From CAIODY01 sp046051225 (GTDB lineage Bacteria > Bacteroidota > Bacteroidia > Chitinophagales > CAIODY01): a stretch of 64,000 nucleotides of DNA. Positions within the stretch are counted from its first letter, which is position 1. The number at the start of each line of letters is the position of its first letter. The position numbers and the translations under genes were made by a program. Location: contig JBJOOR010000009.1 of NCBI GenBank assembly GCA_046051225.1, positions 95,441 through 159,440 on the forward strand, written 5' to 3'. The notes under the pieces were generated by a model. It had not been told where the DNA came from, made no database searches, and saw only the letters and a list, made by a program, of their open reading frames with translations. Below, in pieces: positions 1 through 8,830 of this stretch.

Positions 1-621
1 ACACTAAGCGCTGGGGCAAAGCCCAAAAGCATTGGCATACAAGGCGGCATGAATTATAGCAATATGTATTCACCATTTAATTTATCGCCAGCGTTATCAA
101 ATAATTTTGCTATTACGATTCAAAAATATAAAAACAAATATGTGTTTTTTGAAACAGGTTTAGCATTAGATAAAGCTGCTGTAATCAGTAAATTAATAAC
201 CGACCCACAAGGAAATGTAATTCCAAACGCCGAAATTACTACTACCTCATCTTATATTTCTGTACCATTAATTGTAGGTTTTAAAACGGGTGGAAAGTTT
301 TTCATTTATACAAAATTAGGTGTAACGCCTTCTGTTTTTTTATCGTGGAATGATAAAGCAAATACAGATAATACAAATATTGATTTAAGTAATTTTAAAT
401 TTAATTTCAAATATTCGCCATCGTTAAAAATTAGCCCAACTGCCGAAGTAGGCTTTGGTAAAATGTTTGGTAGTCGTTTTGCCATTACAGCTGGCACAAA
501 AGTTAATTATCAACTATTTTCAGTGTATGATAAATCAATTATTGTTACTGATGGAAAATATTTTTATAAAAGTTTAAGTGCAAATATTGGCCTTCATTTT
601 TTTATTAAAAGAATGGAGTAA
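1..621 (+). CDS. Outer-membrane beta-barrel protein, 5'-truncated by window edge
   Basis: The frame is open from base 1, so the true start lies left of the window; the first internal ATG is at 49. The visible 206 residues alternate hydrophobic and polar residues in strand-like blocks with turns rich in N, D and G. Repeated aromatic ends (for example FFIYTKLG, LSANIGLHFFIKRME) look like the closing strands of a small PorT/OMP_b-brl type barrel of the outer membrane. No signal peptide can be seen because the N-terminus is missing. Substrate and role are unknown. It stands convergent to the radical SAM gene, with a 48-bp gap. Confidence 0.6.
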   Translation, partial: TLSAGAKPKSIGIQGGMNYSNMYSPFNLSPALSNNFAITIQKYKNKYVFFETGLALDKAAVISKLITDPQGNVIPNAEITTTSSYISVPLIVGFKTGGKFFIYTKLGVTPSVFLSWNDKANTDNTNIDLSNFKFNFKYSPSLKISPTAEVGFGKMFGSRFAITAGTKVNYQLFSVYDKSIIVTDGKYFYKSLSANIGLHFFIKRME

Positions 622-669
622 AATAAAACGCTATTTGATCATCACCTTTTCAAATTTTGTATAATGAAA

Positions 670-2340
670 TTATACAGCTTTTTTTAAGGTTATCTCATCA
701 ACTATCACAATTGGCTTATTTACTCCATCATATTGAAAAATAAGATTAAAATTACCCCATTCAATTTTATTGTTTTCAATTAATTCATTGTAATTAAATG
801 ATATTGGAATTGCAATAAATCTAAATTTATGCAAATTTAAATGGAGTTGATGTATTAAAATATTTTTTTCATTTTTTGGCAAATCTTCTATATATAAAAT
901 TTGTGGTTTTACTTTGTTTTGCAAATAATAATCAATAGCAATCAGCTCTTTCAGTATTTTGTCTTCAGCAAAATTGGTGGTTGCATAATGAAAAACGATA
1001 TCATAAATATCTTTCAACGAATATTTATGAAAGCTTTTTTGTGTAGCAAAATAATTGCCTAAGCCTAATAAAAAATCGAAAATGCTGTAATTTTCGGTAA
1101 CATATTTAAGTGTGTTTACAATCCGTTTTTTATTCCAATAAATTTCTAAAGCATTTTCGGCAACGGTTACTTGCTGCAATTCATGTTCGGATAAATATTT
1201 GCTTTTAATAATTTGATAAGGTGGCATTGGGTCGAAAACATAATCATGCTGTGTATGTTTTTGGCGTACTGGTGTACCTTTTAAAAATTTCAAAAATCCT
1301 AATTGCAATTCGGGTGGATATAGCTTAAAAACCTCTTCAAAGCTGTATTTTATATCTTCCCAATAATCTAAAGGCAAGCCCACAATTAAATCTAAATGCA
1401 TTTCAATCTTGTCTTTCAAGTTCAAAATTACACCTTTTGTTTTATCAAAATTTTGCTTTCGGCTTACTTCTAAATTTGCTTTTTGATTTACTGTTTGAAT
1501 ACCAATTTCAAACCTAAATAATCCTTTCGGAATTTTATCATGAATAAACTGCATGATATCTGGGTGTAAAATATCGGCAGTAATTTCAAATTGAAAAACA
1601 TTTTCGGGGCTATGATTATCTAAAATAAATTGAAAAATATCAATCGTAAAATCACGTTTCACATTAAATGTTCTATCCAAAAATTTAATTACTCTGCCAT
1701 GTTTCATCAAATAAAATAAATTCGATTTTATATTTTCGATGGGCAAATACCTAACTTTATTATCTAAGCTGGCCAAGCAAAACTCACATTTATAGGGGCA
1801 TCCACGAGATGTTTCGATATATAAAACTCTGTTTTTTAATTCTTCAGGTTTATCATCAATATAAGGGTTTATCGAAGCATAATTTTCTAATTCAAACATT
1901 ACATTTTGAGGATTGTAATGCACTTCGCCATCTGTTTTCGAAATTAAATTAGGTACATTTTTTACATCGGGATATGATTTTAAAAAATCGGAAAACGGAA
2001 TTTCGCCTTCGCCAGTTATAATAAAATCAATATTTTCATTGGTAATAATTTCTTGCCATTCGTAGCTCACTTCGGGGCCACCCAGCATAATTTTTATAGC
2101 AGGATTTAATGCTTTTATTTTTCGGGCTACTTCTAAAGTTGGTGTAATATTCCATATATAACAGCTGAAACATACTAGATCAAAGGCTTTGCATTGCTCG
2201 GCTATTTTGTCTCTATCTTCATTTATCGTAAATTCTTTCCAAGCCAATCCTTCATGGTTTTTATTTAATTGATACATTAATCTAATCGCTAAATTAATAT
2301 GAATGTATTTGGCATTAAGGGTTGTAAGTAAAATTTGCAT
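670..2340 (-). CDS. B12-binding-type radical SAM protein (DUF4080-like C-terminus)
   Basis: 556 aa. Residues 1-135 form a Rossmann-like cobalamin-binding-type domain (MQILLTTLNAKYIHINLA... and a later GGPEVSYEW segment). The radical SAM core follows, with the CxxxCxxC iron-sulfur motif SRGCPYKCEFC (Cys181, Cys185, Cys188). The C-terminal 200 residues resemble the DUF4080 extension seen in this family. Members are SAM-dependent radical enzymes; the substrate is not known and cannot be read here. The start fits a TATCTTTG promoter element at 2360-2367. It is a single-gene unit, divergent from aspartokinase. Confidence 0.85.
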   Translation of the reverse strand: MQILLTTLNAKYIHINLAIRLMYQLNKNHEGLAWKEFTINEDRDKIAEQCKAFDLVCFSCYIWNITPTLEVARKIKALNPAIKIMLGGPEVSYEWQEIITNENIDFIITGEGEIPFSDFLKSYPDVKNVPNLISKTDGEVHYNPQNVMFELENYASINPYIDDKPEELKNRVLYIETSRGCPYKCEFCLASLDNKVRYLPIENIKSNLFYLMKHGRVIKFLDRTFNVKRDFTIDIFQFILDNHSPENVFQFEITADILHPDIMQFIHDKIPKGLFRFEIGIQTVNQKANLEVSRKQNFDKTKGVILNLKDKIEMHLDLIVGLPLDYWEDIKYSFEEVFKLYPPELQLGFLKFLKGTPVRQKHTQHDYVFDPMPPYQIIKSKYLSEHELQQVTVAENALEIYWNKKRIVNTLKYVTENYSIFDFLLGLGNYFATQKSFHKYSLKDIYDIVFHYATTNFAEDKILKELIAIDYYLQNKVKPQILYIEDLPKNEKNILIHQLHLNLHKFRFIAIPISFNYNELIENNKIEWGNFNLIFQYDGVNKPIVIVDEITLKKAV

Positions 2341-2359
2341 TAAAAAGTTTCTTTGTTTT

Positions 2360-2367
2360 CAAAGATA
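2360..2367 (-). promoter_or_regulatory. -7 promoter element TATCTTTG of the radical SAM gene
   Basis: Matches the Bacteroidota TAnnTTTG consensus on the minus strand, 19 bp before the ATG. No convincing -33 TTG was identified. Confidence 0.55.
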
Positions 2368-2426
2368 ATTTCAGAAAGTGGAATAAAAAATTTAAAGCCT
2401 TTAATATTCAGTTGATTCAATTAAAT

Positions 2427-2434
2427 TATCTTTG
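2427..2434 (+). promoter_or_regulatory. -7 promoter element TATCTTTG of aspartokinase
   Basis: Perfect TAnnTTTG match 44 bp before the lysC-type ATG. It lies in the same divergent intergenic region as the radical SAM promoter. Confidence 0.55.
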
Positions 2435-2478
2435 CAAAAAAATAGTTCTATAAAATTTTAATTCGGGGGAAAAACAAA

Positions 2479-3729
2479 ATGATTCAAGTTTTTAAATTCG
2501 GGGGGGCTTCGGTTAGGGATGCAAATAGTATAAAAAATGTATCCTCCATTATTTCAAAATATTCTTCAAAACCTTTATTAGTAGTAGTCTCGGCATTAGG
2601 TAAAACAACCAATGCTATTGAAAAAATAACGCAACATTGGTTTAAAAAAGATACCACAACTGCCATTGTATTGTTACAGCAATTAAAGCAAACTCATCTT
2701 CAAATAATAAAAGATTTGGAATTAGATGAAACCATTATTGATGATTTATGTAAACAATTGGAAGATAAATTAAATCAATCGCCATTTACTATCTACGATT
2801 TTTATTACGACCAAATGGTAAGTTTTGGCGAATTATTATCTACCACAATTGTAACAGCATATCTGCAAAAATGCAGTATTAATGCGCATTGGATGGATGC
2901 AAGAACATTAATAAAAACGGATGCTAACTATCGTGATGTAAATATTTTATGGACAGAAACCGAAAAAAATGTAACCCATAATTTGTTGCCTTTATTAAAT
3001 GAAAATAAAATTATTATCACACAAGGTTTTATAGGTTCAACCAAAGAAAATTTCAGCACTACATTGGGCAGAGAAGGCTCGGATTATTCAGCTTCCATTT
3101 TTAGTTATTGCTTAAATGCTGAATCAATGAGCATTTGGAAAGATGTACCAGGGGTGATGAATGCCGACCCTAAACAATTTGCTGATGCTGAAATTATTTC
3201 AGAATTAAGCTATTACGAATCGATAGAAATGACATTTTATGGAGCAAAAGTGATACACCCCAAAACCATAAAACCAATTCAGAATAAAAAAATTCCATTA
3301 CATGTAAGATCGTTTATTGATACGGATAAAATGGGAACTATCATTTCTGAAACGGATAAATTTATTCCTTATCCAGCTATTAAAGTTTTAAAAGAAAATC
3401 AGGTTTTGATGAGTATTCAAACCCGTGATTTTTCATTTATTGGTGAAAAACATTTACAAAAAATATTCGAAGTATTTGCTACTTACCGTATTAGAATGAA
3501 TGTGATGCAAAATGGTGCTATCAGCTTTAGTTGCTGCGTTGATGCCAACGACAGAATAAACGAAGCGGTAGATGCTTTACATTTTGAATTTAAAGTATTG
3601 CTTAATGAAGGTTTAGAATTGGCTACCATTAGGCATTACAACGATTCAACAATTGCAGAATTAATCAGCGGAAAAGAAATTTTGGTAGAACAAAAATCAC
3701 GACATACCATTCAGTTTGTGTTGAAATAG
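2479..3729 (+). CDS. lysC: Aspartate kinase, monofunctional
   Basis: 416 aa. It phosphorylates L-aspartate in the first step to lysine/diaminopimelate, threonine and methionine. The N-terminal amino-acid-kinase signature KFGGASV is at residues 6-12. The later GREGSDYSASIF segment is the conserved substrate/nucleotide region, and the last 100 residues fit a regulatory ACT region (ENQVLMSIQTRDFSFIGE...). There is no fused homoserine dehydrogenase. It is slightly shorter than E. coli LysC. The gene stands alone, convergent with the J-domain gene 10 bp downstream. Whether it is the lysC or thrA-type isozyme cannot be decided from the sequence. Confidence 0.9.
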   Translation: MIQVFKFGGASVRDANSIKNVSSIISKYSSKPLLVVVSALGKTTNAIEKITQHWFKKDTTTAIVLLQQLKQTHLQIIKDLELDETIIDDLCKQLEDKLNQSPFTIYDFYYDQMVSFGELLSTTIVTAYLQKCSINAHWMDARTLIKTDANYRDVNILWTETEKNVTHNLLPLLNENKIIITQGFIGSTKENFSTTLGREGSDYSASIFSYCLNAESMSIWKDVPGVMNADPKQFADAEIISELSYYESIEMTFYGAKVIHPKTIKPIQNKKIPLHVRSFIDTDKMGTIISETDKFIPYPAIKVLKENQVLMSIQTRDFSFIGEKHLQKIFEVFATYRIRMNVMQNGAISFSCCVDANDRINEAVDALHFEFKVLLNEGLELATIRHYNDSTIAELISGKEILVEQKSRHTIQFVLK

Positions 3730-3739
3730 TACCGATAAA

Positions 3740-4186
3740 TTATTCTGTTACTAATTTATTTACACTACGATAAACAAATTCGGTAAAAATATGACGACGG
3801 GCAAAACGAGCTTGTGCAGGCGCATTCACCAATTTTACATAAATAGCTTTAGGTACGTCAAAATATTCATAACTATTTCCATCGGTAAATGTTACAGTTA
3901 ATTTTTGACTTTTTAATTGAAAATCTTCAATGCCAGCCACATTAATTGTTTGATTATATTGCTCTAAACCTGCTGCAATAGTTTCGGGTGCTATGCTTAC
4001 CAAAAAATGATACGCCTCAATTATTAGCTTACTTTTCTCCTCGGCTGCCAATTTTCCAGGTTCATCATTTGCAAATTTATCAGGATGGCAATCCTTCATT
4101 GCATTTCGATAAATGGTTTTTAACTCCTTTAATTCTGCGTCTTTTGTTACTGATAAAAGCTTTCTATAATCGTCAATTAATTTCAT
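3740..4186 (-). CDS. J-domain plus KTSC-domain protein
   Basis: 148 aa from the chosen ATG at 4186. An N-terminal J-domain-like helical segment (DYRKLLSV...LKTIYRNAMKDCHPDKFAND) carries the HPD tripeptide that stimulates Hsp70. The C-terminal part (LTVTFTDGNSYEYFDVPKAIY...) matches the short KTSC domain. A longer frame opens at 4294, but a TACCTTTG promoter element at 4195-4202 lies inside that extension, which supports the shorter start with an almost absent leader. It is divergent from lepA, so a role around protein folding is plausible but inferred. Confidence 0.75.
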   Translation of the reverse strand: MKLIDDYRKLLSVTKDAELKELKTIYRNAMKDCHPDKFANDEPGKLAAEEKSKLIIEAYHFLVSIAPETIAAGLEQYNQTINVAGIEDFQLKSQKLTVTFTDGNSYEYFDVPKAIYVKLVNAPAQARFARRHIFTEFVYRSVNKLVTE

Positions 4187-4194
4187 AATGGCGG

Positions 4195-4202
4195 CAAAGG
4201 TA
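4195..4202 (-). promoter_or_regulatory. -7 promoter element TACCTTTG, decides start of J-domain gene
   Basis: Minus-strand TAnnTTTG only 8 nt before the ATG at 4186. It predicts a leaderless or nearly leaderless mRNA and argues against the upstream ATG at 4294. Confidence 0.55.
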
Positions 4203-4299
4203 AATTTTTTATTTGTGAATTTGAAAGGTTCAGCTATCATTTCATTAAAATTGATTACAAATAACCTATCCCAATTCAACAAAATTTGCTTCAAAAATC

Positions 4300-4307
4300 T
4301 ATCTTTG
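4300..4307 (+). promoter_or_regulatory. -7 promoter element TATCTTTG of lepA, near-leaderless
   Basis: Perfect TAnnTTTG, with 7 nt between it and the lepA ATG at 4315. Transcription would begin about at the start codon. Confidence 0.55.
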
Positions 4308-4314
4308 CGCCCGA

Positions 4315-6102
4315 ATGAAAAACATAAGAAATTTCTGCATCATTGCACATATTGACCACGGCAAAAGTACGCTTGCCGATAGATTATTAGAAACTACCAA
4401 AACCGTTACCCAACGGGAGATGCAAGCCCAAGTGTTGGATGATATGGACTTGGAAAAAGAACGTGGCATCACCATTAAAAGCCATGCTATTCAAATGGAT
4501 TTGGTGTTGAGAGGCGAAAAATATGTTCTCAATTTAATTGATACGCCCGGTCATGTTGATTTCAGTTATGAAGTGAGCCGTGCCATTGCTGCTTGCGAAG
4601 GCGCATTGTTGTTGGTGGATGCCACACAAGGCATTCAAGCGCAAACTATCAGCAACCTGTATCTGGCTATGGATAGTGGTTTGGAGATAATTCCTGTCAT
4701 CAATAAAATTGACATGGATGGTGCGATGATTGAAGAAGTGAAAGACCAAATTGTTGATTTAATTGGTTGCGACAGAGATTTAATTATGACAGCCAGCGGC
4801 AAAACTGGTTTGGGTGTTCCTGAAATTTTAGAAGCCATTGTGGCTCGTATTCCTTCGCCAAAAGGCAATGTAGATGCACCTTTGCAAGCTTTGATATTTG
4901 ATTCGGTGTACAATTCTTTTCGTGGCATTATTGCCTATTTCAAAATCATGAATGGTACGTTGAAAAAAGGTGACAAAGTGAAATTTGTAAATACCGACAT
5001 GGAATATTTTTGCGATGAAGTGGGTGTTTTAAGAATGAAGCTTTCGCCTCAACCACAATTGAGTGCAGGCGATGTAGGCTATATTATCACTGGCATAAAA
5101 GATAGCCACGAAGTAAAAGTTGGCGATACGATTACTGTTGTAAATAATCCTTGCGAAAAAGGAATTGATGGCTTTGAAAACGTGAAGCCAATGGTGTTTG
5201 CAGGTGTTTACCCGATTGACACTGATGATTATCAAGAGCTTCGTGAAAGCATTGATAAATTAAGATTGAATGATGCATCATTAACTTACGAGCCTGAAAG
5301 TAGTGCTGCGCTTGGCTTTGGATTCCGTTGCGGATTTTTAGGATTGCTGCACATGGAAATTGTGCAAGAAAGATTAGAACGTGAATTTAACATGACGGTG
5401 ATTACAACCATTCCAAACGTAAGCTACATCGCATACACCAGCGATGGAAAAAAGCATATCGTCAACAATCCATCCGAATTTCCTGACCCTAGTAAACTTG
5501 ATTATTGCGAAGAGCCTTTCATCAAAGCATCTATTATTTCAAAGCCCGAATATATTGGTGCGATTATGAAATTGTGCATGGATAAACGTGGCATTTTGAT
5601 GAATCAAACTTACTTAACTACGACAAGAATTGAAATGATTTTTGAATTGCCTTTGGCAGAAATCGTTTTCGATTTTTATGATAAATTAAAGTCTATAAGC
5701 CGCGGCTATGCTTCGTTTGACTATCATCCATTAGATTATCGAACTGCTGATATTGTAAGAATGGATTTGAAATTAAATGGCGAACCAGTTGACCCATTAT
5801 CAGCATTAATTCACCATTCAAGAGCGCATGCTTTTGGCAAACAAATTTGTGAAAAGTTGAAAGAATTATTGCCACGTCAGCAATTTCAAATTGCTATTCA
5901 AGCAGCCATTGGCGCAAAAGTTATTGCTCGTGAAACCATATCGGCAATGCGAAAAGATGTAACTGCTAAATGTTATGGTGGTGATATTTCTCGTAAACGA
6001 AAATTATTAGAAAAACAAAAAGAAGGTAAGAAAAAAATGAAACAGATTGGTTCGGTAGAAGTGCCACAATCAGCATTTATGGCGGTATTGAAGTTGGATT
6101 AA
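4315..6102 (+). CDS. lepA: Elongation factor 4 (back-translocating GTPase)
   Basis: 595 aa, the normal full length for LepA. The GTPase P-loop AHIDHGKST is at residues 11-19, followed by DTPGHVDF and the guanine-specificity NKID motif. EF-G-like domains and the LepA-specific C-terminus (GEPVDPLSALIHHSRA..., SRKRKLLEKQKEGKKKMK) follow. It acts on stalled or mis-translocated ribosomes in the cytoplasm. Codon use is somewhat less AT-extreme than its neighbours, as is usual for a translation gene. It is followed by a strong palindrome and then folD. Confidence 0.97.
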   Translation: MKNIRNFCIIAHIDHGKSTLADRLLETTKTVTQREMQAQVLDDMDLEKERGITIKSHAIQMDLVLRGEKYVLNLIDTPGHVDFSYEVSRAIAACEGALLLVDATQGIQAQTISNLYLAMDSGLEIIPVINKIDMDGAMIEEVKDQIVDLIGCDRDLIMTASGKTGLGVPEILEAIVARIPSPKGNVDAPLQALIFDSVYNSFRGIIAYFKIMNGTLKKGDKVKFVNTDMEYFCDEVGVLRMKLSPQPQLSAGDVGYIITGIKDSHEVKVGDTITVVNNPCEKGIDGFENVKPMVFAGVYPIDTDDYQELRESIDKLRLNDASLTYEPESSAALGFGFRCGFLGLLHMEIVQERLEREFNMTVITTIPNVSYIAYTSDGKKHIVNNPSEFPDPSKLDYCEEPFIKASIISKPEYIGAIMKLCMDKRGILMNQTYLTTTRIEMIFELPLAEIVFDFYDKLKSISRGYASFDYHPLDYRTADIVRMDLKLNGEPVDPLSALIHHSRAHAFGKQICEKLKELLPRQQFQIAIQAAIGAKVIARETISAMRKDVTAKCYGGDISRKRKLLEKQKEGKKKMKQIGSVEVPQSAFMAVLKLD

Positions 6103-6110
6103 AGCATAAT

Positions 6111-6156
6111 TAACCACAGAGGCACTTCCGAACGTTCGGAAGTGCTTCTGTGGTTA
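6111..6156. repeat. 46-bp loopless palindrome between lepA and folD
   Basis: The two 23-nt halves (starting TAACCACAGAGGCAC, centre CGAACGTTCG, ending GTGGTTA) are complementary except for one position that becomes a G-U pair in RNA. Short A-rich sequence follows. It could terminate lepA transcription, but the lack of a loop and the self-complementary centre are more typical of a dispersed intergenic palindrome. Confidence 0.75.
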
Positions 6157-6172
6157 ATAAAAAAAATAATTA

Positions 6173-7036
6173 ATGGAATTGCTCGACGGAAAATTTTTAT
6201 CAGCACAAATAAAAGAAGAAATCAAATTGCAGATTGATGGTTTGAAATCTGAAGGTAAACGAGTGCCTAATTTGGTTGCTGTAATTGTTGGTGATAATCC
6301 TGCATCACAAACTTATGTAGCCAGCAAAGCAAAAAACTGTGATGCTGTTGGAATGCAATCTTCTGTAAAAACATTGCCCGAAAATATTTCTGAAGCTGAA
6401 TTATTTAATGTGATTTCTGAATTAAATATGGATAAGGCAGTTGATGGATTTATTGTTCAACTTCCATTACCAAAACATATTTCAGAAAAAAAGATCATTG
6501 AAGCCATTGCACCTGATAAAGATGTAGATGGTTTCCATCCAATCAACTTAGGTAAATTAATGTTGGGTGAAGACACATTTATTCCAGCAACACCTATGGG
6601 AATAATGGAAATGTTAAAGCGTTATCAAATTGAAACCAAGGGTAAAAATGCTGTTGTAATTGGAAGAAGCAATATAGTTGGAACTCCAATTTCATTGTTG
6701 CTTTCAAGAAATACAAATCCTGGCAACTGTACAGTTACTCTATGTCATTCATCAACAAAAAATTTAAAGGAAATATGTCAATCGGCTGATATAATTGTGG
6801 CAGCCATTGGTAAAAAGAATTTCGTAACGGCAGATATGGTTAAAGATGGAGCTGTAATAATTGATGTGGGCATTAACAGAATAGCAGGCGAAAAGAAAAT
6901 TTATGGCGATGTTGATTTTGAAAATGTAGCGCCTAAATGTTCGTACATAACGCCAGTACCAGGTGGTGTAGGATTAATGACCATAGCGGCTTTGATGCTG
7001 AACACAATTAAATCTTATCAAAATAAAAATTTATAA
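6173..7036 (+). CDS. folD: Methylenetetrahydrofolate dehydrogenase/cyclohydrolase
   Basis: 287 aa. It interconverts 5,10-methylene-, methenyl- and 10-formyl-tetrahydrofolate in the cytoplasm, with NADP as cofactor. Seen are the active-site TYVASKAKNCDAVGM segment (Tyr...Lys), DKDVDGFHPINLG, the cofactor region VVIGRSNIVGTPIS and the family signature ITPVPGGVGLMT. Length is normal. It lies 6 bp before sppA and is probably co-transcribed. Together with glyA, gcvH, ftcD and folC elsewhere in the window it covers one-carbon metabolism, although those genes are not clustered. Confidence 0.97.
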   Translation: MELLDGKFLSAQIKEEIKLQIDGLKSEGKRVPNLVAVIVGDNPASQTYVASKAKNCDAVGMQSSVKTLPENISEAELFNVISELNMDKAVDGFIVQLPLPKHISEKKIIEAIAPDKDVDGFHPINLGKLMLGEDTFIPATPMGIMEMLKRYQIETKGKNAVVIGRSNIVGTPISLLLSRNTNPGNCTVTLCHSSTKNLKEICQSADIIVAAIGKKNFVTADMVKDGAVIIDVGINRIAGEKKIYGDVDFENVAPKCSYITPVPGGVGLMTIAALMLNTIKSYQNKNL

Positions 7037-7042
7037 AATTAT

Positions 7043-8812
7043 ATGAAACAGTTTTTCAAAATCGTATTAGGCAGCATGGTAGGTTTTATTGTTGCCGCAG
7101 GATTATTTACCATTTTAATGTTCATCATTATTGCTGCCATTATTTTGAGCAGTAAAAAATCTGAACAATCAGAAGCCGAACCGCATTCGGTTTTAACCAT
7201 TAATTTGAATAAACCAATTGCCGAACGCATGGATTATTCGGATATTAATTTTAGCTCCATTTCAAATTTAGCTACGGCAAAAAATTTAGGATTAAAAGAA
7301 CTTACAGCCAATATTCGCAAAGCAAAAAATGATGAATTTATAAGCGGAATTTTTATTGATACCAGAATGGTTGAATCGGGTTGGGCTACTTTAGAAGCTT
7401 TAAGACGTGAATTAATTGAATTCAAAAAATCTAAAAAATTTATTATTGCTTATGGCGAAGTGATGACGCAAAAAAGCTACTACATAGCCAGTGTAGCCGA
7501 TAAGGTGTATTTAAACCCAAGTGGATTAATGGAATTTTCGGGCATGAGTGTAAATATTATGTTCTTAAAAGGCACATTAGATAAATTAGGAATTGAACCT
7601 CAAATATTTTATTGTGGTAAATTTAAAAGTGCTACCGAGCCTTTGCGTTTAACAAAAATGAGTGATGCCAATAGATTGCAGACAACAGAATTTATCAATT
7701 CGTTCTACTCACATTTTATGAAAAATATTGCTGATAGTCGCAAAATGAATTACGATTCATTAGATAATATTAGTAAAGAATTATTGGTTCGTAACCCTGC
7801 ATCAGCCTTAAAATATGGCTTAGTAGATGGCTTAAAATATTATGATGAAGTATTAGCAGAGTTGAAAAAAACATCGGGTACGGATGAAAAAAATCCAAAA
7901 TTTGTTTCGATTGAAAACTATGATAATATGAATGGTGGCGAAAAATTTAGTTCATCAAAAAATAAAATTGCGGTGGTATATGCCGAAGGCGATATTGTTG
8001 ATGGGCAAGGTGATGACGATAATATTGGTGGCGAAAAATTTGCCGAAATGATTCGTAAAATACGCCAAGATGAAAAAGTAAAAGCGCTGGTAATTCGTGT
8101 TAATTCGCCAGGTGGAAGCGCATTGGCAAGCGATATTATGTGGAGAGAAATTATGTTGGCTAAAAAGAAAATGCCTGTTGTAATCAGTATGGGCAATTAT
8201 GCTGCAAGTGGCGGCTATTATATTTCTTGCGCTGCCGATTCAATTTTTACCGAGCCTAATACTTTAACAGGTTCAATTGGTGTATTTGGCATTTTGCCAT
8301 GTATGGAAAATTTCTTACATGATAAATTGGGCATTACACACGATGGTGTAAAAACAGGTAAATACAGCGATATGCCTAACTTAACCCGTCATTTAAATGA
8401 TGATGAAAAACGAATTATTCAAGCTGGCGTTGATACTATTTATAGCGATTTTTTAAATCGTGTGGCTCAAGGTCGTCATAAAACAAAAGCCGAAATTGAC
8501 AGCATTGCACAAGGCAGAGTTTGGAGTGGTGAAAAAGCAATATCAATTGGTTTGGTAGATAAATTAGGAAATTTAGATGCGGCAATTGCTTGCGCAGTAA
8601 GGGCTGCAAAGGTTAAAGATTTTTCGGTAACAAATTATCCAAGTCGTGAATTTGGTGTAAAAGAAATTTTATATCAAATGGGCGAAAGCAAAAAACAATC
8701 GTATATAAAAGCCGAATTGGGCGAATATTATCAAGTATTTGAACAATTACAATTCATCAAAAAATGGAATGGTGTTCAGGCTCGTTTGCCATTCGAAATG
8801 GATATTCGTTAA
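7043..8812 (+). CDS. sppA: Signal peptide peptidase SppA, 67K type
   Basis: 589 aa, the long double-domain form. One N-terminal membrane helix (about residues 13-35, VGFIVAAGLFTILMFIIIAAII) places both S49 peptidase domains outside the cytoplasm. The catalytic Lys is expected in GKFKSATEPLR and the nucleophile Ser in GNYAASGGYYIS. It degrades cleaved signal peptides in the inner membrane. It is part of a folD-sppA-acyltransferase run (gaps of 6 and 18 bp). Confidence 0.93.
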   Translation: MKQFFKIVLGSMVGFIVAAGLFTILMFIIIAAIILSSKKSEQSEAEPHSVLTINLNKPIAERMDYSDINFSSISNLATAKNLGLKELTANIRKAKNDEFISGIFIDTRMVESGWATLEALRRELIEFKKSKKFIIAYGEVMTQKSYYIASVADKVYLNPSGLMEFSGMSVNIMFLKGTLDKLGIEPQIFYCGKFKSATEPLRLTKMSDANRLQTTEFINSFYSHFMKNIADSRKMNYDSLDNISKELLVRNPASALKYGLVDGLKYYDEVLAELKKTSGTDEKNPKFVSIENYDNMNGGEKFSSSKNKIAVVYAEGDIVDGQGDDDNIGGEKFAEMIRKIRQDEKVKALVIRVNSPGGSALASDIMWREIMLAKKKMPVVISMGNYAASGGYYISCAADSIFTEPNTLTGSIGVFGILPCMENFLHDKLGITHDGVKTGKYSDMPNLTRHLNDDEKRIIQAGVDTIYSDFLNRVAQGRHKTKAEIDSIAQGRVWSGEKAISIGLVDKLGNLDAAIACAVRAAKVKDFSVTNYPSREFGVKEILYQMGESKKQSYIKAELGEYYQVFEQLQFIKKWNGVQARLPFEMDIR

Positions 8813-8830
8813 TCTTAAAACTCATTACTG

